A DNA stretch of 34,347 nt from Lyngbya aestuarii BL J. Lineage in GTDB: Bacteria; Cyanobacteriota; Cyanobacteriia; Cyanobacteriales; Microcoleaceae. Both the position numbers and the translations under genes were made by a program. Within the stretch, counting starts at the first letter, position 1; every line of letters starts with the position of its first letter. The DNA lies in NCBI RefSeq assembly GCF_000478195.2, contig NZ_AUZM01000064.1:1-34347 (forward strand). The letters are read 5' to 3'. Below, one piece after another: positions 1 to 8,813 of this stretch. Under the pieces are notes generated by a model. It was not told the DNA's origin. It saw only the letters and a program-made list of their open reading frames with translations, and made no database searches.

Positions 1-288
1 GATGGGGTAGAAGTGAAGACCGATTGCGTTGGAAGAAGGAACAACAGCACCAGAGATGATGTTGTTTCCATACATTAATGAACCAGCTACGGGTTCACGG
101 ATTCCATCGATGTCCACCGGAGGTGCTGCTACGAAGGCTACGATGTAGCAGATTGTTGCTGTCAACAGGGTTGGGATCATCAGAACACCGAACCAACCGA
201 TGTAAATCCGGTTGTTGGTGGATGTTACCCAGTTGCAGAACTGTTGCCATAAGCTGGCGCTTTCGCGCTGCTGTAAGGTAGTTGTCAT
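1..288 (-). CDS. psbA: Photosystem II D1 protein, N-terminal part
   Basis: D1 is the reaction-centre subunit of photosystem II; with D2 it carries the pigments and cofactors of primary charge separation in the thylakoid membrane. The 96 visible codons read [20 protein letters not shown] at the N-terminus. The first transmembrane helix follows (about residues 33-55, [20 protein letters not shown]), then the lumenal [12 protein letters not shown] segment, all typical of D1. The gene runs off the left edge, so about 264 of the usual 360 residues are missing. Residue 130, which separates low-light from high-light D1 forms, is outside the window. It diverges from cofG and has its own promoter at 352-380. 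Confidence 0.97.
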   Translation of the reverse strand, partial: MTTTLQQRESASLWQQFCNWVTSTNNRIYIGWFGVLMIPTLLTATICYIVAFVAAPPVDIDGIREPVAGSLMYGNNIISGAVVPSSNAIGLHFYPI

Positions 289-351
289 AGTATGTATGAT
301 TGCTATTTGTTTTTCGAGGTTCGTCGGTAGGTGTTTTCTACCATGACTTTA

Positions 352-380
352 GTATTACACAGTCAATGAAGTTTTGTAAA
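352..380 (-). promoter_or_regulatory. Probable psbA promoter
   Basis: Read leftward, a -35 box TTTACA (375-380) and a -10-like TAATAC (352-357) are separated by 17 bases. They lie about 65 bases upstream of the psbA ATG, leaving an untranslated leader of roughly 55-60 bases. This spacing and the TTTACA box agree with sigma70-type psbA promoters of cyanobacteria. The assignment rests on pattern only. Confidence 0.55.
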
Positions 381-506
381 GGGGTTTTCATAAATGATTT
401 ACTTAACTAAAGTATAAAGAAAACTAATGATTGTCCAACTAGAGCTTCCGACTCACTCTTTTCAGGTCTTGTACAGTAGATGAGGTCATGTATCTGTCCT
501 TGATTG

Positions 507-1478
507 ATGTCTTTTGTAATCACCTACAGTCCCGCTTATACAGTTGTTCCAACCTATGAGTGTTTTAATCGTTGTCGTTACTGTAATTTTCGAGATGAAC
601 CCGGAACCCGTCCTTGGCTGACTCTGGCGCAAGCTCAACAAATCTTAAAATCGCTTTTAGATCGAGGGGTGATTGAAATTTTAATCTTAAGTGGAGAAGT
701 TCATCCTCAGAGTTCTCAACGCCCCGCCTGGTTTGAACGAATTTATCAACTGTGTGAATTGGCGTTGTCGATGGGATTTTTACCCCACACCAACGTTGGC
801 CCACTTCTATATGAAGAAATGGCACAACTGAAACAAGTTAACGTTTCAATGGGGTTGATGTTAGAACAACTGACTCCTAAATTGCTGCAAACCGTTCATC
901 GCCACGCCCCGAGTAAAGTTCCTCAACTGCGGTTACAACAGCTTGAATGGGCTGGAGAGTTGCAAATTCCCTTGACAACGGGTTTATTACTCGGAATAGG
1001 TGAACAAGAGTCAGACTGGCGAGAAACCTTAGAAGCGATCGCCACCGTTCATCAATCTTGGGGACATATTCAAGAAGTGATCTTACAACCTCACAGTCCT
1101 GGTCAACAGCAAAGTTGGGAGGGTGAAGCTTTTAATCTCCATCAACTTCCCCAAGTCGTTGCGATCGCCCGTTCTTTGCTTCCGGCAGAAATTACCTTAC
1201 AAATTCCCCCGAATTTAGTCACTCATCCTGAGATCTTAATCGAATGTATCACAGCCGGAGCCAGGGATTTAGGCGGTATCAGCCCCCACGATGAAGTTAA
1301 TCCCGACTATCCTCACCCGGATGCTCAAACTCTCGCAAATCTTCTTCAGCCTCAAGGTTGGGAGTTAAAAAAACGCTTACCCGTCTATCCTCAGTATATT
1401 TCGGGGTTGCCTGCAAAATTAAAAACTGTCGTTGAGAATTTACAGGTTGCCACTCAAAGCACTTCTCTGGTAAGATAA
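507..1478 (+). CDS. cofG: CofG, radical SAM subunit of deazaflavin (Fo) synthase
   Basis: CofG acts with CofH to make 7,8-didemethyl-8-hydroxy-5-deazariboflavin (Fo) from tyrosine and the flavin precursor diaminouracil. In cyanobacteria Fo is mainly known as the antenna pigment of deazaflavin photolyases. The N-terminus carries the radical SAM cysteine motif CFNRCRYC (CX3CX2C, binding the 4Fe-4S cluster). Later segments fit the family: LILSGE, HTNVGPL, TGLLLGIGE, a QPHSPG stretch and GGISPHDEVNPDYPHP. The length, about 323 residues, is normal. A TTG lies one codon before the chosen ATG; the ATG is preferred. No cofH is visible here, which is usual because the two subunits are often unlinked in cyanobacteria. 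It diverges from psbA and ends 13 bases before tRNA-Cys. Confidence 0.9.
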   Translation: MSFVITYSPAYTVVPTYECFNRCRYCNFRDEPGTRPWLTLAQAQQILKSLLDRGVIEILILSGEVHPQSSQRPAWFERIYQLCELALSMGFLPHTNVGPLLYEEMAQLKQVNVSMGLMLEQLTPKLLQTVHRHAPSKVPQLRLQQLEWAGELQIPLTTGLLLGIGEQESDWRETLEAIATVHQSWGHIQEVILQPHSPGQQQSWEGEAFNLHQLPQVVAIARSLLPAEITLQIPPNLVTHPEILIECITAGARDLGGISPHDEVNPDYPHPDAQTLANLLQPQGWELKKRLPVYPQYISGLPAKLKTVVENLQVATQSTSLVR

Positions 1479-1491
1479 AGACTCGTGATAC

Positions 1492-1562
1492 GGCGGCATA
1501 GCCAAGCGGTAAGGCAGAGGTCTGCAAAATCTCCATCCCCGGTTCAAATCCGGGTGCCGCCT
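1492..1562 (+). tRNA. tRNA-Cys (GCA anticodon)
   Basis: A 71-base cloverleaf. The acceptor stem GGCGGCA pairs with TGCCGCC and the discriminator base is T. The anticodon loop CTGCAAA gives GCA. The T-arm is CCCGG-TTCAAAT-CCGGG. No CCA is encoded. The variable loop is short. It starts 13 bases after the cofG stop on the same strand. Confidence 0.96.
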
Positions 1563-1741
1563 TCAGATTTAAACAATATGAAATCAATATTCGAGAGCTT
1601 GAGGTAAATCCGTTACCCAATGTTTTGCTCAGATTTCCCCCGAAAAGTCGATCTTTCTTTTCTCATCGACAATGGGATAATTTTAAATTTGCCAAATCTT
1701 GAAACTAACTCAAAAATAGATAGTAGATTAACTTGAGTTAA

Positions 1742-2383
1742 TTATTCTACCTTTAAACCAATGCCCTTTTGGGCAAATTCTTCAACGGTTTTTTCCGAGA
1801 GTTCGTGAGTGGTGATCGCAGTTAAAATCTCTAACGGTAGAGTTAAATGAGTAGCCCCGGCTTTCAACGTTGCTGCGGCTTCTTCCGGGGATTTAATACT
1901 CGCCGCTAAAATGGTGGTATCCGTTCCCTTTAGTACAGCAGACATCTCCTCTACTAATTTAATTCCATCCCCTAGCAATCGAGTCGCTCGGTTCACATAA
2001 GCTATAGCATATTTCGCCCCCGCTTCCATTGCCACCACTGCTTGAGCGGGACTATAAATCGCTGTAACCGCACAGGGAATTTCTGGAGACAGACGAGCAA
2101 CCGCTTGAAACCCAACGGCGGTAGCCGGAATTTTTAATACGGTTTGGGTTCCCAGGAGTGCATAAGCGACTTTGGCTTCTGCGATCATCCCATCTAAGTC
2201 AGAAGCAGTCAGTTGATAACAAATTTCTCCTGATGTCGTTTGTTTGAGTTGCTTGAGCGTATCTGAGGGCGAAAGGGTACTTTTAGCGAGTAACGTTGGG
2301 TTCGTGGTAATTCCTTTGACCCAACCCCATTGACTCACTTGTGTTGCTTCTTCAATAATCGCTGAATCTAGGTAAAGTGCCAT
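1742..2383 (-). CDS. Fructose-6-phosphate aldolase / transaldolase-like protein
   Basis: A small (213 aa) class I aldolase of the transaldolase superfamily, FSA/TalC branch, a cytosolic TIM barrel acting on sugar phosphates. The N-terminus MALYLDSA supplies the conserved early Asp (D6). GITTNPT (residues 24-30) is the family signature. VLKIPAT places the Schiff-base lysine at K84, close to K85 of E. coli FSA. Later segments AVTAIYSP and ILAASIKSPEEA match the family's strands 5-7. Full transaldolases are over 300 residues, so this is the short FSA type. Whether it is a true fructose-6-phosphate aldolase or a transaldolase cannot be told from sequence reading alone. It stands alone on the minus strand with gene-poor flanks. 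Confidence 0.85.
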   Translation of the reverse strand: MALYLDSAIIEEATQVSQWGWVKGITTNPTLLAKSTLSPSDTLKQLKQTTSGEICYQLTASDLDGMIAEAKVAYALLGTQTVLKIPATAVGFQAVARLSPEIPCAVTAIYSPAQAVVAMEAGAKYAIAYVNRATRLLGDGIKLVEEMSAVLKGTDTTILAASIKSPEEAAATLKAGATHLTLPLEILTAITTHELSEKTVEEFAQKGIGLKVE

Positions 2384-2507
2384 TGTCCGCCCTTAATAAA
2401 TTCCCCACTGACAGCTTAAAACAGAATCAACAGTTTTGGCGTTGGAAATCTCGAACTTTAGCTCAAATTGCCTTGCGAACAGGATTTAAACGGAATTAAA
2501 CAGGAAC

Positions 2508-3224
2508 TCAAGACTTGATATCCCATTGATCATTATTGATCAAACGAACTTGAGTGAGAACCTCCTGAAGTTGGTATCGTCCTCGATAGAGACACCAGAT
2601 CAAAATCGCCAAAGCTTGTCCATTCCAGATTAGATGAGCCTCCTGTGTTCCCAATGTCATCGCCAACAGCAGAAAACCGAAAAGCAAGGCACGAATCAGT
2701 TCACCCGGAAGTCCTAACCAGCCTTTGCGAACATAGCGATAGGTAAAATAGGAAATCCAACGGGCGAGAACTTGAGCTGTTTACAGCACTATCCCTACTA
2801 GATTTGTCGTTGTAATCAGCAAAAAGCCAAAGGTCTTGTAAATCTGCAAGATTAGATACAGACCGACTCGGGTTTGCTTATCGATGTGGTTGTACATCCA
2901 ATAACTGGTTCGCACCAATAAGAGAAAACCGAACCAGAGAGTAATATTGATAACTCCGGAAAAAAGGGGACTGGGCAAATCGAGGCTTAGAAGGCAATCA
3001 TCGCTGTAATTGAGTAAAATTAATCCCGGTATGGCAAAAATTCCAGCCCAAATCCAAGGTTGTCCGAGTTTTATCTCTTTTCTATAAAGTGAGTAAGTCT
3101 CTGAAAGGACTGGACTTTTCTCAAAGCGTTCGGCAACCCGATCATTTTCAATATAGCCCACTTCATAAATACACCAAAAGGACAACAAGAAAGATATAGC
3201 ACTACGCGAATACGTGTTTGACAT
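2508..3224 (-). pseudogene. Unrecognised membrane protein interrupted by an in-frame TAA
   Basis: The frame starts at ATG 3224 and runs 147 codons to a TAA at 2781-2783. It then stays open in the same frame for another 90 codons to a TGA at 2508-2510. The downstream part is protein-like (LARWISYFTYRYVRKGW, then a hydrophobic LLFGFLLLAMTLG), so the original product was probably about 238 residues with a nonsense change. The first part has hydrophobic segments near residues 7-22, 56-72, 87-105 and 122-146. It also has a polar EVGYIENDRVAERFEKSPVLS stretch, given here only as the feature most useful for homolog searches. I do not recognise the function. It lies 73 bases downstream of the HAD-like gene on the same strand, so the two may have formed one transcription unit. 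A sequencing error is possible. Confidence 0.6.
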
Positions 3225-3297
3225 TTCTAAATCCTAAAACCCCTTCCCAGTCTACTGTTCCCTGATCCGGTGTTCCCTGTTCCCGATTCAAGTAGCG

Positions 3298-4116
3298 CTA
3301 TAACATCATACCTGCGTGCAACCCGGGTTGGTGACTCAGCCAACTTGTTGCCAGGATGAGAACCAGCCAATCATCTCCCAAAATCACCCGCAAAAAATAG
3401 CGTTCACCTGGCCGTTTAATTCGTTCTAAATAGAAGAATGGAATGTAAGCACTGGAAAGAGCAGGAATGTATTGAGCCAGAGGCCAGGTCAGCAGACAAG
3501 GTTTGGCAACCGCAGCCAGTAAAGGATTGTCGTTGGTAGAGTCGGTAATCGCAATGGCTTGTGCAACTTCTTCTTGACCCAATACATTCACGACCAATTG
3601 ATATTTAGCTTGAACTCGGTCTACACCTCCTTGCCAAAACCGACAGGCGATCGCACCACTGACCTCTAGGGGAAGATGCTGGATAATCGGATTTACGATT
3701 CGGTTAAATCCCAAAGTAACGATGAAAACTCGCGCCTTGGGTTTTTGAGCAAGCATCTCAATCAGTTGTGAATTCTTGTAGGCTTGAGCCAGTTTCTTGG
3801 CTCGTTCAGGCCAAAACAACAGAGTCCAAGGAAAGAGCAAAGTGGCGATGATTACCCGTAGCCAGTCACGGGAGACTTCTCCCTTAAGACTTCCCGGAAG
3901 CCAATTCCAAGGTTTGAGAACATCCAACCCCAAGAGGAGTAGTGCGCCTAAAACTTGAGGTTGTAGCGTGTTGAGATATTCTTCGGTTGAGTTTCGTAGC
4001 AACAGCGTTTCATCGAGATCGACTAAAATAGCAGTCTGTTCAGATGAAGTTTGGATACAGTTCTCAACCTCTAAAATTGAACATTGGAAAGATTCCTTAT
4101 GTTGCTCAAATTCAGA
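3298..4116 (-). CDS. HAD-family hydrolase with a missing normal start
   Basis: The HAD superfamily includes phosphatases that use a nucleophilic Asp in a DxDxT motif. Here ILVDLDETLLL (around 4000-4026) supplies motif I, and ITDSTNDNPLL (encoded near 3520-3550) supplies the acidic motif IV. The region between holds a hydrophobic segment (VLGALLLLGLDVL) and a second one near LRVIIATLLFPWTLLFW, so it may be membrane-associated. The first usable start codon is a TTG at 4002, but that would delete the nucleophile motif. The same frame stays open upstream to a TAA at 4117-4119 without any ATG, GTG or TTG, only ATT-type codons. Either initiation is atypical or the 5' end is damaged. The substrate is unknown. 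The neighbouring downstream gene is also broken. Confidence 0.6.
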   Translation of the reverse strand, partial: SEFEQHKESFQCSILEVENCIQTSSEQTAILVDLDETLLLRNSTEEYLNTLQPQVLGALLLLGLDVLKPWNWLPGSLKGEVSRDWLRVIIATLLFPWTLLFWPERAKKLAQAYKNSQLIEMLAQKPKARVFIVTLGFNRIVNPIIQHLPLEVSGAIACRFWQGGVDRVQAKYQLVVNVLGQEEVAQAIAITDSTNDNPLLAAVAKPCLLTWPLAQYIPALSSAYIPFFYLERIKRPGERYFLRVILGDDWLVLILATSWLSHQPGLHAGMML

Positions 4117-4579
4117 TTAAAAAGTGTTCATTTATTAAATTAACCCCCCGAAAAAGTTAATCAAATCCTTATAGAGAAGGAATCCCAAAAAACAGAGCAA
4201 CCCCCAATAACAGTAAGATTTCCAAATGAGGAGATTCAAGTTGTGTTCTACACTGTAACAATACAAATTCAGCAGTCGCAAGTCCAGGGCTTGAACCCCG
4301 GATATTGGTAATCCCTCAAATTTGGATAGAAAAGCTGTGTATAAAAATTAATCCGATCTCAAGATCACTCAAATCGGCTCGCAAATGTGAACAAACTCAG
4401 AAGCTGAGAAACTGAAATCTCGGTTCGATTGATCTCGGGGAGTCTGTTTCGAGGCAATTGCTTTCGTTTTCTTTGAACCCGGATGTATGCCGCGGGGCCC
4501 AGTTGGTCAGCAGAGAACGACGGGCTTAGAAACAGAAGATTCATTTGATTAAAGATCGAACAGCTTGTTATTCGTTATT
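4117..4579. other. Intergenic stretch, nothing recognised
   Basis: No convincing gene on either strand. The stretch is generally AT-rich, with a GC-rich patch near 4490-4515. A short T-arm-like string around 4284-4301 does not extend to a tRNA. It separates the HAD-like gene from the DUF218 gene; both read leftward, so this region may hold the promoter of the HAD-like gene. Confidence 0.5.
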
Positions 4580-5257
4580 TTACATTCCCTCAAATGGCCC
4601 CAAAAAGGTCGGTTTAGGACGTAAAATATGAAGTTCCACCAACGCTTTGATGATGGCTAGCATCTCTCGTTGGGTATAAAACCGCATAGACTCATCTTGA
4701 TATTTACCCCAGTCTGGTGTTCCATAACCGACCGCATTGATACCTAATTGATTGCAAGTGTACACCGCCCGAGATAAATGATATTGTTGCGTGATTAATA
4801 CTGCTTGTTGAATTCCAAAGATTTCTCTAGCTCGATAGCAACTTTCATAGGTGCTAAACCCTGCATAGTCGAGTTTGATATCTTCTAGAGGAATTCCTTG
4901 CTCATGGGCGTAGTATTGCATGGCAATCACTTCATTGTATTCCGGTGTGGCGTTATCTCCAGTCATTAAGATTTTCCCGACTCGCCCCAGATGATACAGG
5001 TCAATTGCACCTTGTATGCGATCTGCAAGCATCGGCATCGGTGTTCCATCCTCCCATACACCCGCCCCAAAAACAATGGCAACGGGTTTAGACGGAACTT
5101 GGTTGATATTGGTATAGCGACGAGTATAGGTACTCGCTTCAACGTAAGAACGGAGTGCTAATGGCGTTAACAACGCTCCCAACAAGATTAGAGGGAGAGA
5201 AAGAGAAATATGCCAGTGACGAGTTAACCCTTTGGGTAGCTTGGACAGCATTAACAT
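4580..5257 (-). CDS. SanA/YdcF-type DUF218 membrane protein
   Basis: The DUF218 family (E. coli SanA, YdcF, ElyC) consists of inner-membrane proteins linked to envelope integrity; the biochemical activity is poorly defined. The 225-residue product has one N-terminal hydrophobic segment (about residues 17-35, ISLSLPLILLGALLTPLAL) and then a periplasm-facing domain. Family signatures are AIVFGAGV, a DRIQGAIDLYHLGRVGKILMTGD stretch, the acidic EYNEVIAMQ and VLITQQYHLSRA. The length and single anchor fit the SanA branch. Two ATGs lie at the start (codons 1 and 3), and the first is used here. No operon partner is adjacent: the gene sits between two long gene-free stretches. Confidence 0.85.
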   Translation of the reverse strand: MLMLSKLPKGLTRHWHISLSLPLILLGALLTPLALRSYVEASTYTRRYTNINQVPSKPVAIVFGAGVWEDGTPMPMLADRIQGAIDLYHLGRVGKILMTGDNATPEYNEVIAMQYYAHEQGIPLEDIKLDYAGFSTYESCYRAREIFGIQQAVLITQQYHLSRAVYTCNQLGINAVGYGTPDWGKYQDESMRFYTQREMLAIIKALVELHILRPKPTFLGPFEGM

Positions 5258-6342
5258 CCCGAATGACTGTAGCAGTGGACAATTTTATCGCAAAATGCCT
5301 AGTTCAATAGTCTGTGTTGTGGCACTTCTGTGCATCTTGATTGCTTAAGCCTAACAGCTTCTTGGGGTTTTACCGATTGGGGGAAGCAGATTCCGGAAAT
5401 TTTGGTAGATGCAAAAGGATAACTGTGTCATCGGACTTTGGGATGTTGACAAATTAATAAAGGTATGAATGAAATAAAAGGAATAGGTTTTGTTCCCTAT
5501 TGAGCATTGAGAAATCCCTATTTGTATCGTATTTTTTTAACAGTATTAAGACTTGATTTTAAAAAACTAATCTTTAAGAACGGAGCGACATTATAGCTGT
5601 TGTAGTCCCTTTGTTTATCAATGTTAACAGTTTTGACGTTAATTTATTTACAATATTTAACATTAATTTTGATTAAAAGTAATGATCAAGCGTTAAACTA
5701 CTAACAAGCAAGATTAAATTCAGCAGGGGAGTAGATCCCGATCATAGGCTTGTGAGTAGAAACAAATCAGAATTGCTACTTAAGATTGCACTTGCTGGAC
5801 GGCTTTTAAATCCCGATCAGCAGGTTAATCATGGGTGTCAACTGAAGTGGAAACTCGGGCAAGAGAAAAGCGAGCTGCTTTCTTCTCTAGTTCTTTTCTT
5901 CGGTCGAATAACTCCGAAACCGAGCTAGTTATATTTACTCGGATTTGACGACCCAAGTTAGTTTACATTTCCACCAATTGCAACTTCAAGTGAGTGTTGC
6001 TAGTAATAGCCAACAATAATATTCTTCTCAAATCTTAATTCTTGAGCTATCCAGTCGTGTCTGACAAAAGCCGAAGTAGTCGTGAGTCATCTCAGGCTAC
6101 AGGCTAAAGTTTGAGATGAGGTAGAAGATGGAAAACATAATTTGATGCTTGGCGGATGAATCATTTAGAGTGGTTTGCTAATTAGCTAAACTCAGGTAAT
6201 CGCTTGCCAAAACATCTCTGTTAAAAGTTCCAACTTCTGAATCGTTTGAAGAAGAATCAAAGCTAAACTTCCACTAACGCATTCAGTGTTATCTTCAGCT
6301 TTTGAATTCTCCTATTGTTGACAGACTAGCAATGCAAAAAAA

Positions 6343-6375
6343 TTCCCCTAATCGAGTCAAGACTCAATTCGGGAA
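6343..6375 (+). repeat. Imperfect hairpin upstream of mysA
   Basis: The arms TTCCCCTAATCGAGTC and GACTCAATTCGGGAA form an imperfect stem around a two-base loop. No T-run follows, so it is not a good terminator. It could be an operator, an RNA structure or a degenerate repeat. The role is not shown. Confidence 0.45.
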
Positions 6376-6418
6376 GGATTTAATTACTTAATTAAGCTGA
6401 TAATCTTAGCACAGAAAA

Positions 6419-6499
6419 CTTAAATCTGACAACAGGAGGATGCTCGCGCGAGTCACTCTCCAGAAAATCTCTGCCGTTTTTTTCCAAGTCAGATTTAAG
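6419..6499 (+). promoter_or_regulatory. Nested inverted repeats in the mysA leader
   Basis: A perfect 12-base inverted repeat, CTTAAATCTGAC (6419-6430) and GTCAGATTTAAG (6488-6499), encloses an inner imperfect GC-rich hairpin. The centre of that hairpin is the palindrome CTCGCGCGAG (6443-6452), flanked by GGAGGATG and TCACTCTCC. The structure ends about 110 bases before the mysA ATG, so it may be folded in the mysA leader RNA or act as a DNA site. A small fold-back element is the alternative. Only the symmetry is directly seen. Confidence 0.5.
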
Positions 6500-6608
6500 C
6501 TTCTAGCTCAAGATTTAGGCTACAGACTCATCAAACTTGAAGACGTGGCATTGGTGTGAAATGTTGCATCGTTTGACCAACCAACATATCTATATCAGGT
6601 AAAATTCA

Positions 6609-7847
6609 ATGAGTCACGTTCAAGCTAAATTTGAAGCAACCGACACTGCTTTTCACGTTGAAGGATACGAAAAAATCGAATTCAGTTTAACCTACGTTGA
6701 CGGTGCCTTCGACATCAAAAACCCTCAACTGGCTGAAACCTACAAAAAATTCGGACGCTGTTTAGCGGTTGTCGATGCGAACATTAACCGTCTGTATGGC
6801 AAGCAAATGCAGGCCTACTTCCAACACTACAACATCGATCTTCGCATCTTCCCGGTTTCCATTCCCGAACCCGCCAAAACCATACAAACCTTTGAAACCA
6901 TCATCGACGCCTTCGCCGACTTTGGCTTAGTTCGCAAAGAACCCGTTTTGGTTATCGGTGGCGGTTTAACCACCGACGTTGCAGGTTTCGCGTGTTCAGC
7001 CTATCGTCGGAGTACCAACTACATTCGCATCCCCACAAGCTTAATTGGTCTAATTGATGCCAGTGTGGCCATCAAAGTTGCAGTTAACCACAAAAAACTC
7101 AAAAACCGTCTCGGCGCCTACCACGCTTCTAAACAAGTGATCCTTGACTTCTCCTTCCTGCGTACCCTACCTGTGGCCCAAATTCGCAACGGAATGGCAG
7201 AACTCGTGAAAATAGCCGTTGTTTCCGAAGCCGAAGTGTTTAAAATGCTAGAAGAACACGGCGAACAACTGTTATACAGCCATTTTGGGTTCGCTGACGG
7301 TACACCCGAACTCCAAGAAGTCGGTCATCGCCTCAACTACAAAGCCATCAAACGGATGCTAGAGTTGGAAGTTCCTAACCTCCATGAACTCGATCTCGAT
7401 CGCGTCATCGCCTATGGACATACCTGGAGTCCAACCTTAGAACTCTCCCCCGAAGTGCCTTTATATCATGGTCATGCCGTTAATATTGACATGGCATTCT
7501 CCGCAACATTAGCCGCCAAACGGGGTTATATCACAAACGAAGATCGCGATCGCATTCTCAGTTTAATGAGTCGTTTGGGACTGTCCCTCGATCATTCCCT
7601 GATGGAAGCAGACTTGATGTGGAAAGCCACCGAGTCCATCATGCAAACCCGTGACGGTAAACTGCGGGCGGCTGTACCTCGTCCCATCGGAACTTGCCAC
7701 TTTATCAACGATCTTACCTACGAAGAACTCGAAGATGCGATCGCCGATCATAAGCGCTTATGTGTTGATTATCCTCGTTCTGGTGACGGTTTAGATGCCT
7801 ACATTCCCGCAGAAACCGAAAAACCTGCATTAGCCGTTAGTCGTTAA
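6609..7847 (+). CDS. mysA: MysA, demethyl-4-deoxygadusol synthase
   Basis: MysA is a sugar-phosphate cyclase of the dehydroquinate-synthase superfamily. It converts sedoheptulose 7-phosphate to demethyl-4-deoxygadusol, the first step of mycosporine synthesis, in the cytosol. The 412-residue product has the NAD-binding signature [14 protein letters not shown] (residues 114-127), then [19 protein letters not shown]. Probable zinc ligands are E198 in [11 protein letters not shown]271 in AYGHTWSP and H287 in [10 protein letters not shown]. The length and the adjacent methyltransferase and ATP-grasp genes separate it from ordinary AroB. The ATG is preceded only by a weak AGG. It is first in the mysA-mysB-mysC order after a structured leader. 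UV or salt induction is common for such clusters, but the sequence does not show it. Confidence 0.95.
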   Translation: MSHVQAKFEATDTAFHVEGYEKIEFSLTYVDGAFDIKNPQLAETYKKFGRCLAVVDANINRLYGKQMQAYFQHYNIDLRIFPVSIPEPAKTIQTFETIIDAFADFGLVRKEPVLVIGGGLTTDVAGFACSAYRRSTNYIRIPTSLIGLIDASVAIKVAVNHKKLKNRLGAYHASKQVILDFSFLRTLPVAQIRNGMAELVKIAVVSEAEVFKMLEEHGEQLLYSHFGFADGTPELQEVGHRLNYKAIKRMLELEVPNLHELDLDRVIAYGHTWSPTLELSPEVPLYHGHAVNIDMAFSATLAAKRGYITNEDRDRILSLMSRLGLSLDHSLMEADLMWKATESIMQTRDGKLRAAVPRPIGTCHFINDLTYEELEDAIADHKRLCVDYPRSGDGLDAYIPAETEKPALAVSR

Positions 7848-7860
7848 TGATTTGACCCTC

Positions 7861-7904
7861 ACCAACCTTTCTCGATCCCCCTGCTTTCTAAAAGGGGGGT
7901 TGGT
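7861..7904 (+). repeat. Inverted repeat between mysA and mysB
   Basis: ACCAACC (7861-7867) pairs with GGTTGGT (7898-7904), and inner CCCCCT (7877-7882) pairs with AGGGGG (7893-7898). The sequence resembles the C-run/G-run intergenic repeats widespread in filamentous cyanobacteria; a related G-run block is at 9205-9255. Without a T-run it is a weak terminator, but it could modulate mysB expression or mRNA stability. Confidence 0.55.
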
Positions 7905-7982
7905 AGGAAGGGCGAAAAATTTCTCTTTTCTATCAACTCCCTTGACCTGAACTTCTTGCTGTAAAATTCTCAAAACATCAAA

Positions 7983-8813
7983 ATGACCAGTATTTTAGAC
8001 CTTCCCAAAGCTAGACCCGTTACTCCTCTCGGAATATTAGCGGAAAAACTCGAAAAAGCAGTTCAACTGATCGAAAAAGCGGATATTTCCCCAGAAATTG
8101 CTGAAACTATTCAACAAGCTTATCAACTCGCTTCGGGTTTAGATCCTTACTTAGAAAAATGCACAACTTCTGAGTCAGAAGCATTAGAAAACTTGGCGGA
8201 AAAAACCCAAAAAGAACCCTGGAATTTGCGGTTTTCCGATGGCGAAACGGTTCGTCATTTGGAACAGGAAATGTTATCGGGACACATCGAAGGACAAACC
8301 TTAAAACTGTTTGTTCAGATGATGAATGCCAAACGCATTTTAGAAGTGGGAATGTTTACCGGATATTCAGCTTTGGCAATGGCGGAAGCATTACCCGATG
8401 ATGGGGAATTAATTGCTTGTGAAGTCGATGAATATGTCGCCAAATTTGCCCGAGATTGTTTTGATGCTTCCCCCGATGGCAAGAAAATCAAAATAGAAGT
8501 CGCCCCGGCTTTGGAAACGATGAAAAAATTGGCGGATGCGGGTGAATCTTTTGAGTTGGTTTTTATTGATGCGGATAAAAAGGAATATGTTGATTATTTT
8601 AATCTGCTTTTAGACCGAAATTTATTAGCCGAAAATGGGATAATTTGTGTTGATAATAGTCTGTTGCAAGGACAGCCTTATTTACCAGAAAATCAACGAA
8701 CAGCTAACGGACAAGCCATTGCAGAGTTTAATCACGCTGTCGCAAATGATCACCGCGTTGAACAGGTTTTGTTACCCTTGCGGGATGGTCTAACATTAAT
8801 TCGACGCAAGTAG
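7983..8813 (+). CDS. mysB: MysB, O-methyltransferase making 4-deoxygadusol
   Basis: MysB is a SAM-dependent O-methyltransferase that methylates demethyl-4-deoxygadusol to 4-deoxygadusol. The 276-residue product has a helical N-terminal extension (about residues 15-75) and a class I methyltransferase core. SAM motif I is ILEVGMFTGYSALAMAEALP (119-138). The acidic residue of motif II lies in LIACEVDEY, and FIDADKKEYVDYF (194-206) matches the metal-dependent, catechol-type O-methyltransferase family. The start ATG directly follows an A-rich stretch with no clear ribosome-binding site. It lies 135 bases after mysA on the same strand and belongs functionally to the cluster. Confidence 0.94.
   Translation: MTSILDLPKARPVTPLGILAEKLEKAVQLIEKADISPEIAETIQQAYQLASGLDPYLEKCTTSESEALENLAEKTQKEPWNLRFSDGETVRHLEQEMLSGHIEGQTLKLFVQMMNAKRILEVGMFTGYSALAMAEALPDDGELIACEVDEYVAKFARDCFDASPDGKKIKIEVAPALETMKKLADAGESFELVFIDADKKEYVDYFNLLLDRNLLAENGIICVDNSLLQGQPYLPENQRTANGQAIAEFNHAVANDHRVEQVLLPLRDGLTLIRRK

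Larger units (their letters stand above)
5258..6608. other. Long gene-free leader upstream of the mycosporine cluster
   Basis: About 1.35 kb without a supported gene. The + strand has a weak open frame at roughly 5700-5933 with two TCCCGATCA repeats, but no recognisable protein. Visible structure includes an inverted repeat CATCTCA/TGAGATG (about 6088-6118), the hairpin at 6343-6375, and the nested inverted repeats at 6419-6499. A GGCTACAG octamer recurs near 6098 and 6520. The region separates the leftward DUF218 gene from rightward mysA, so the promoters of both probably lie here. No strong -35/-10 pair stands out just before mysA; TGATAATCT near 6398-6406 is only a weak extended -10 candidate. 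Confidence 0.5.

Noticed and set aside
1297-1620. 107-codon leftward open frame across the cofG end and tRNA-Cys
   Set aside because: It overlaps a clear tRNA and a clear coding gene in antisense.
4284-4301. CCAGGGCTTGAACCCCGG, a T-arm-like string
   Set aside because: No acceptor, anticodon or D stems can be built around it, so it is not a tRNA.
5700-5933. Open + strand frame including GRLLNPDQQVNHG
   Set aside because: No start codon context, no recognisable family and biased low-information composition; more likely non-coding or very old debris.
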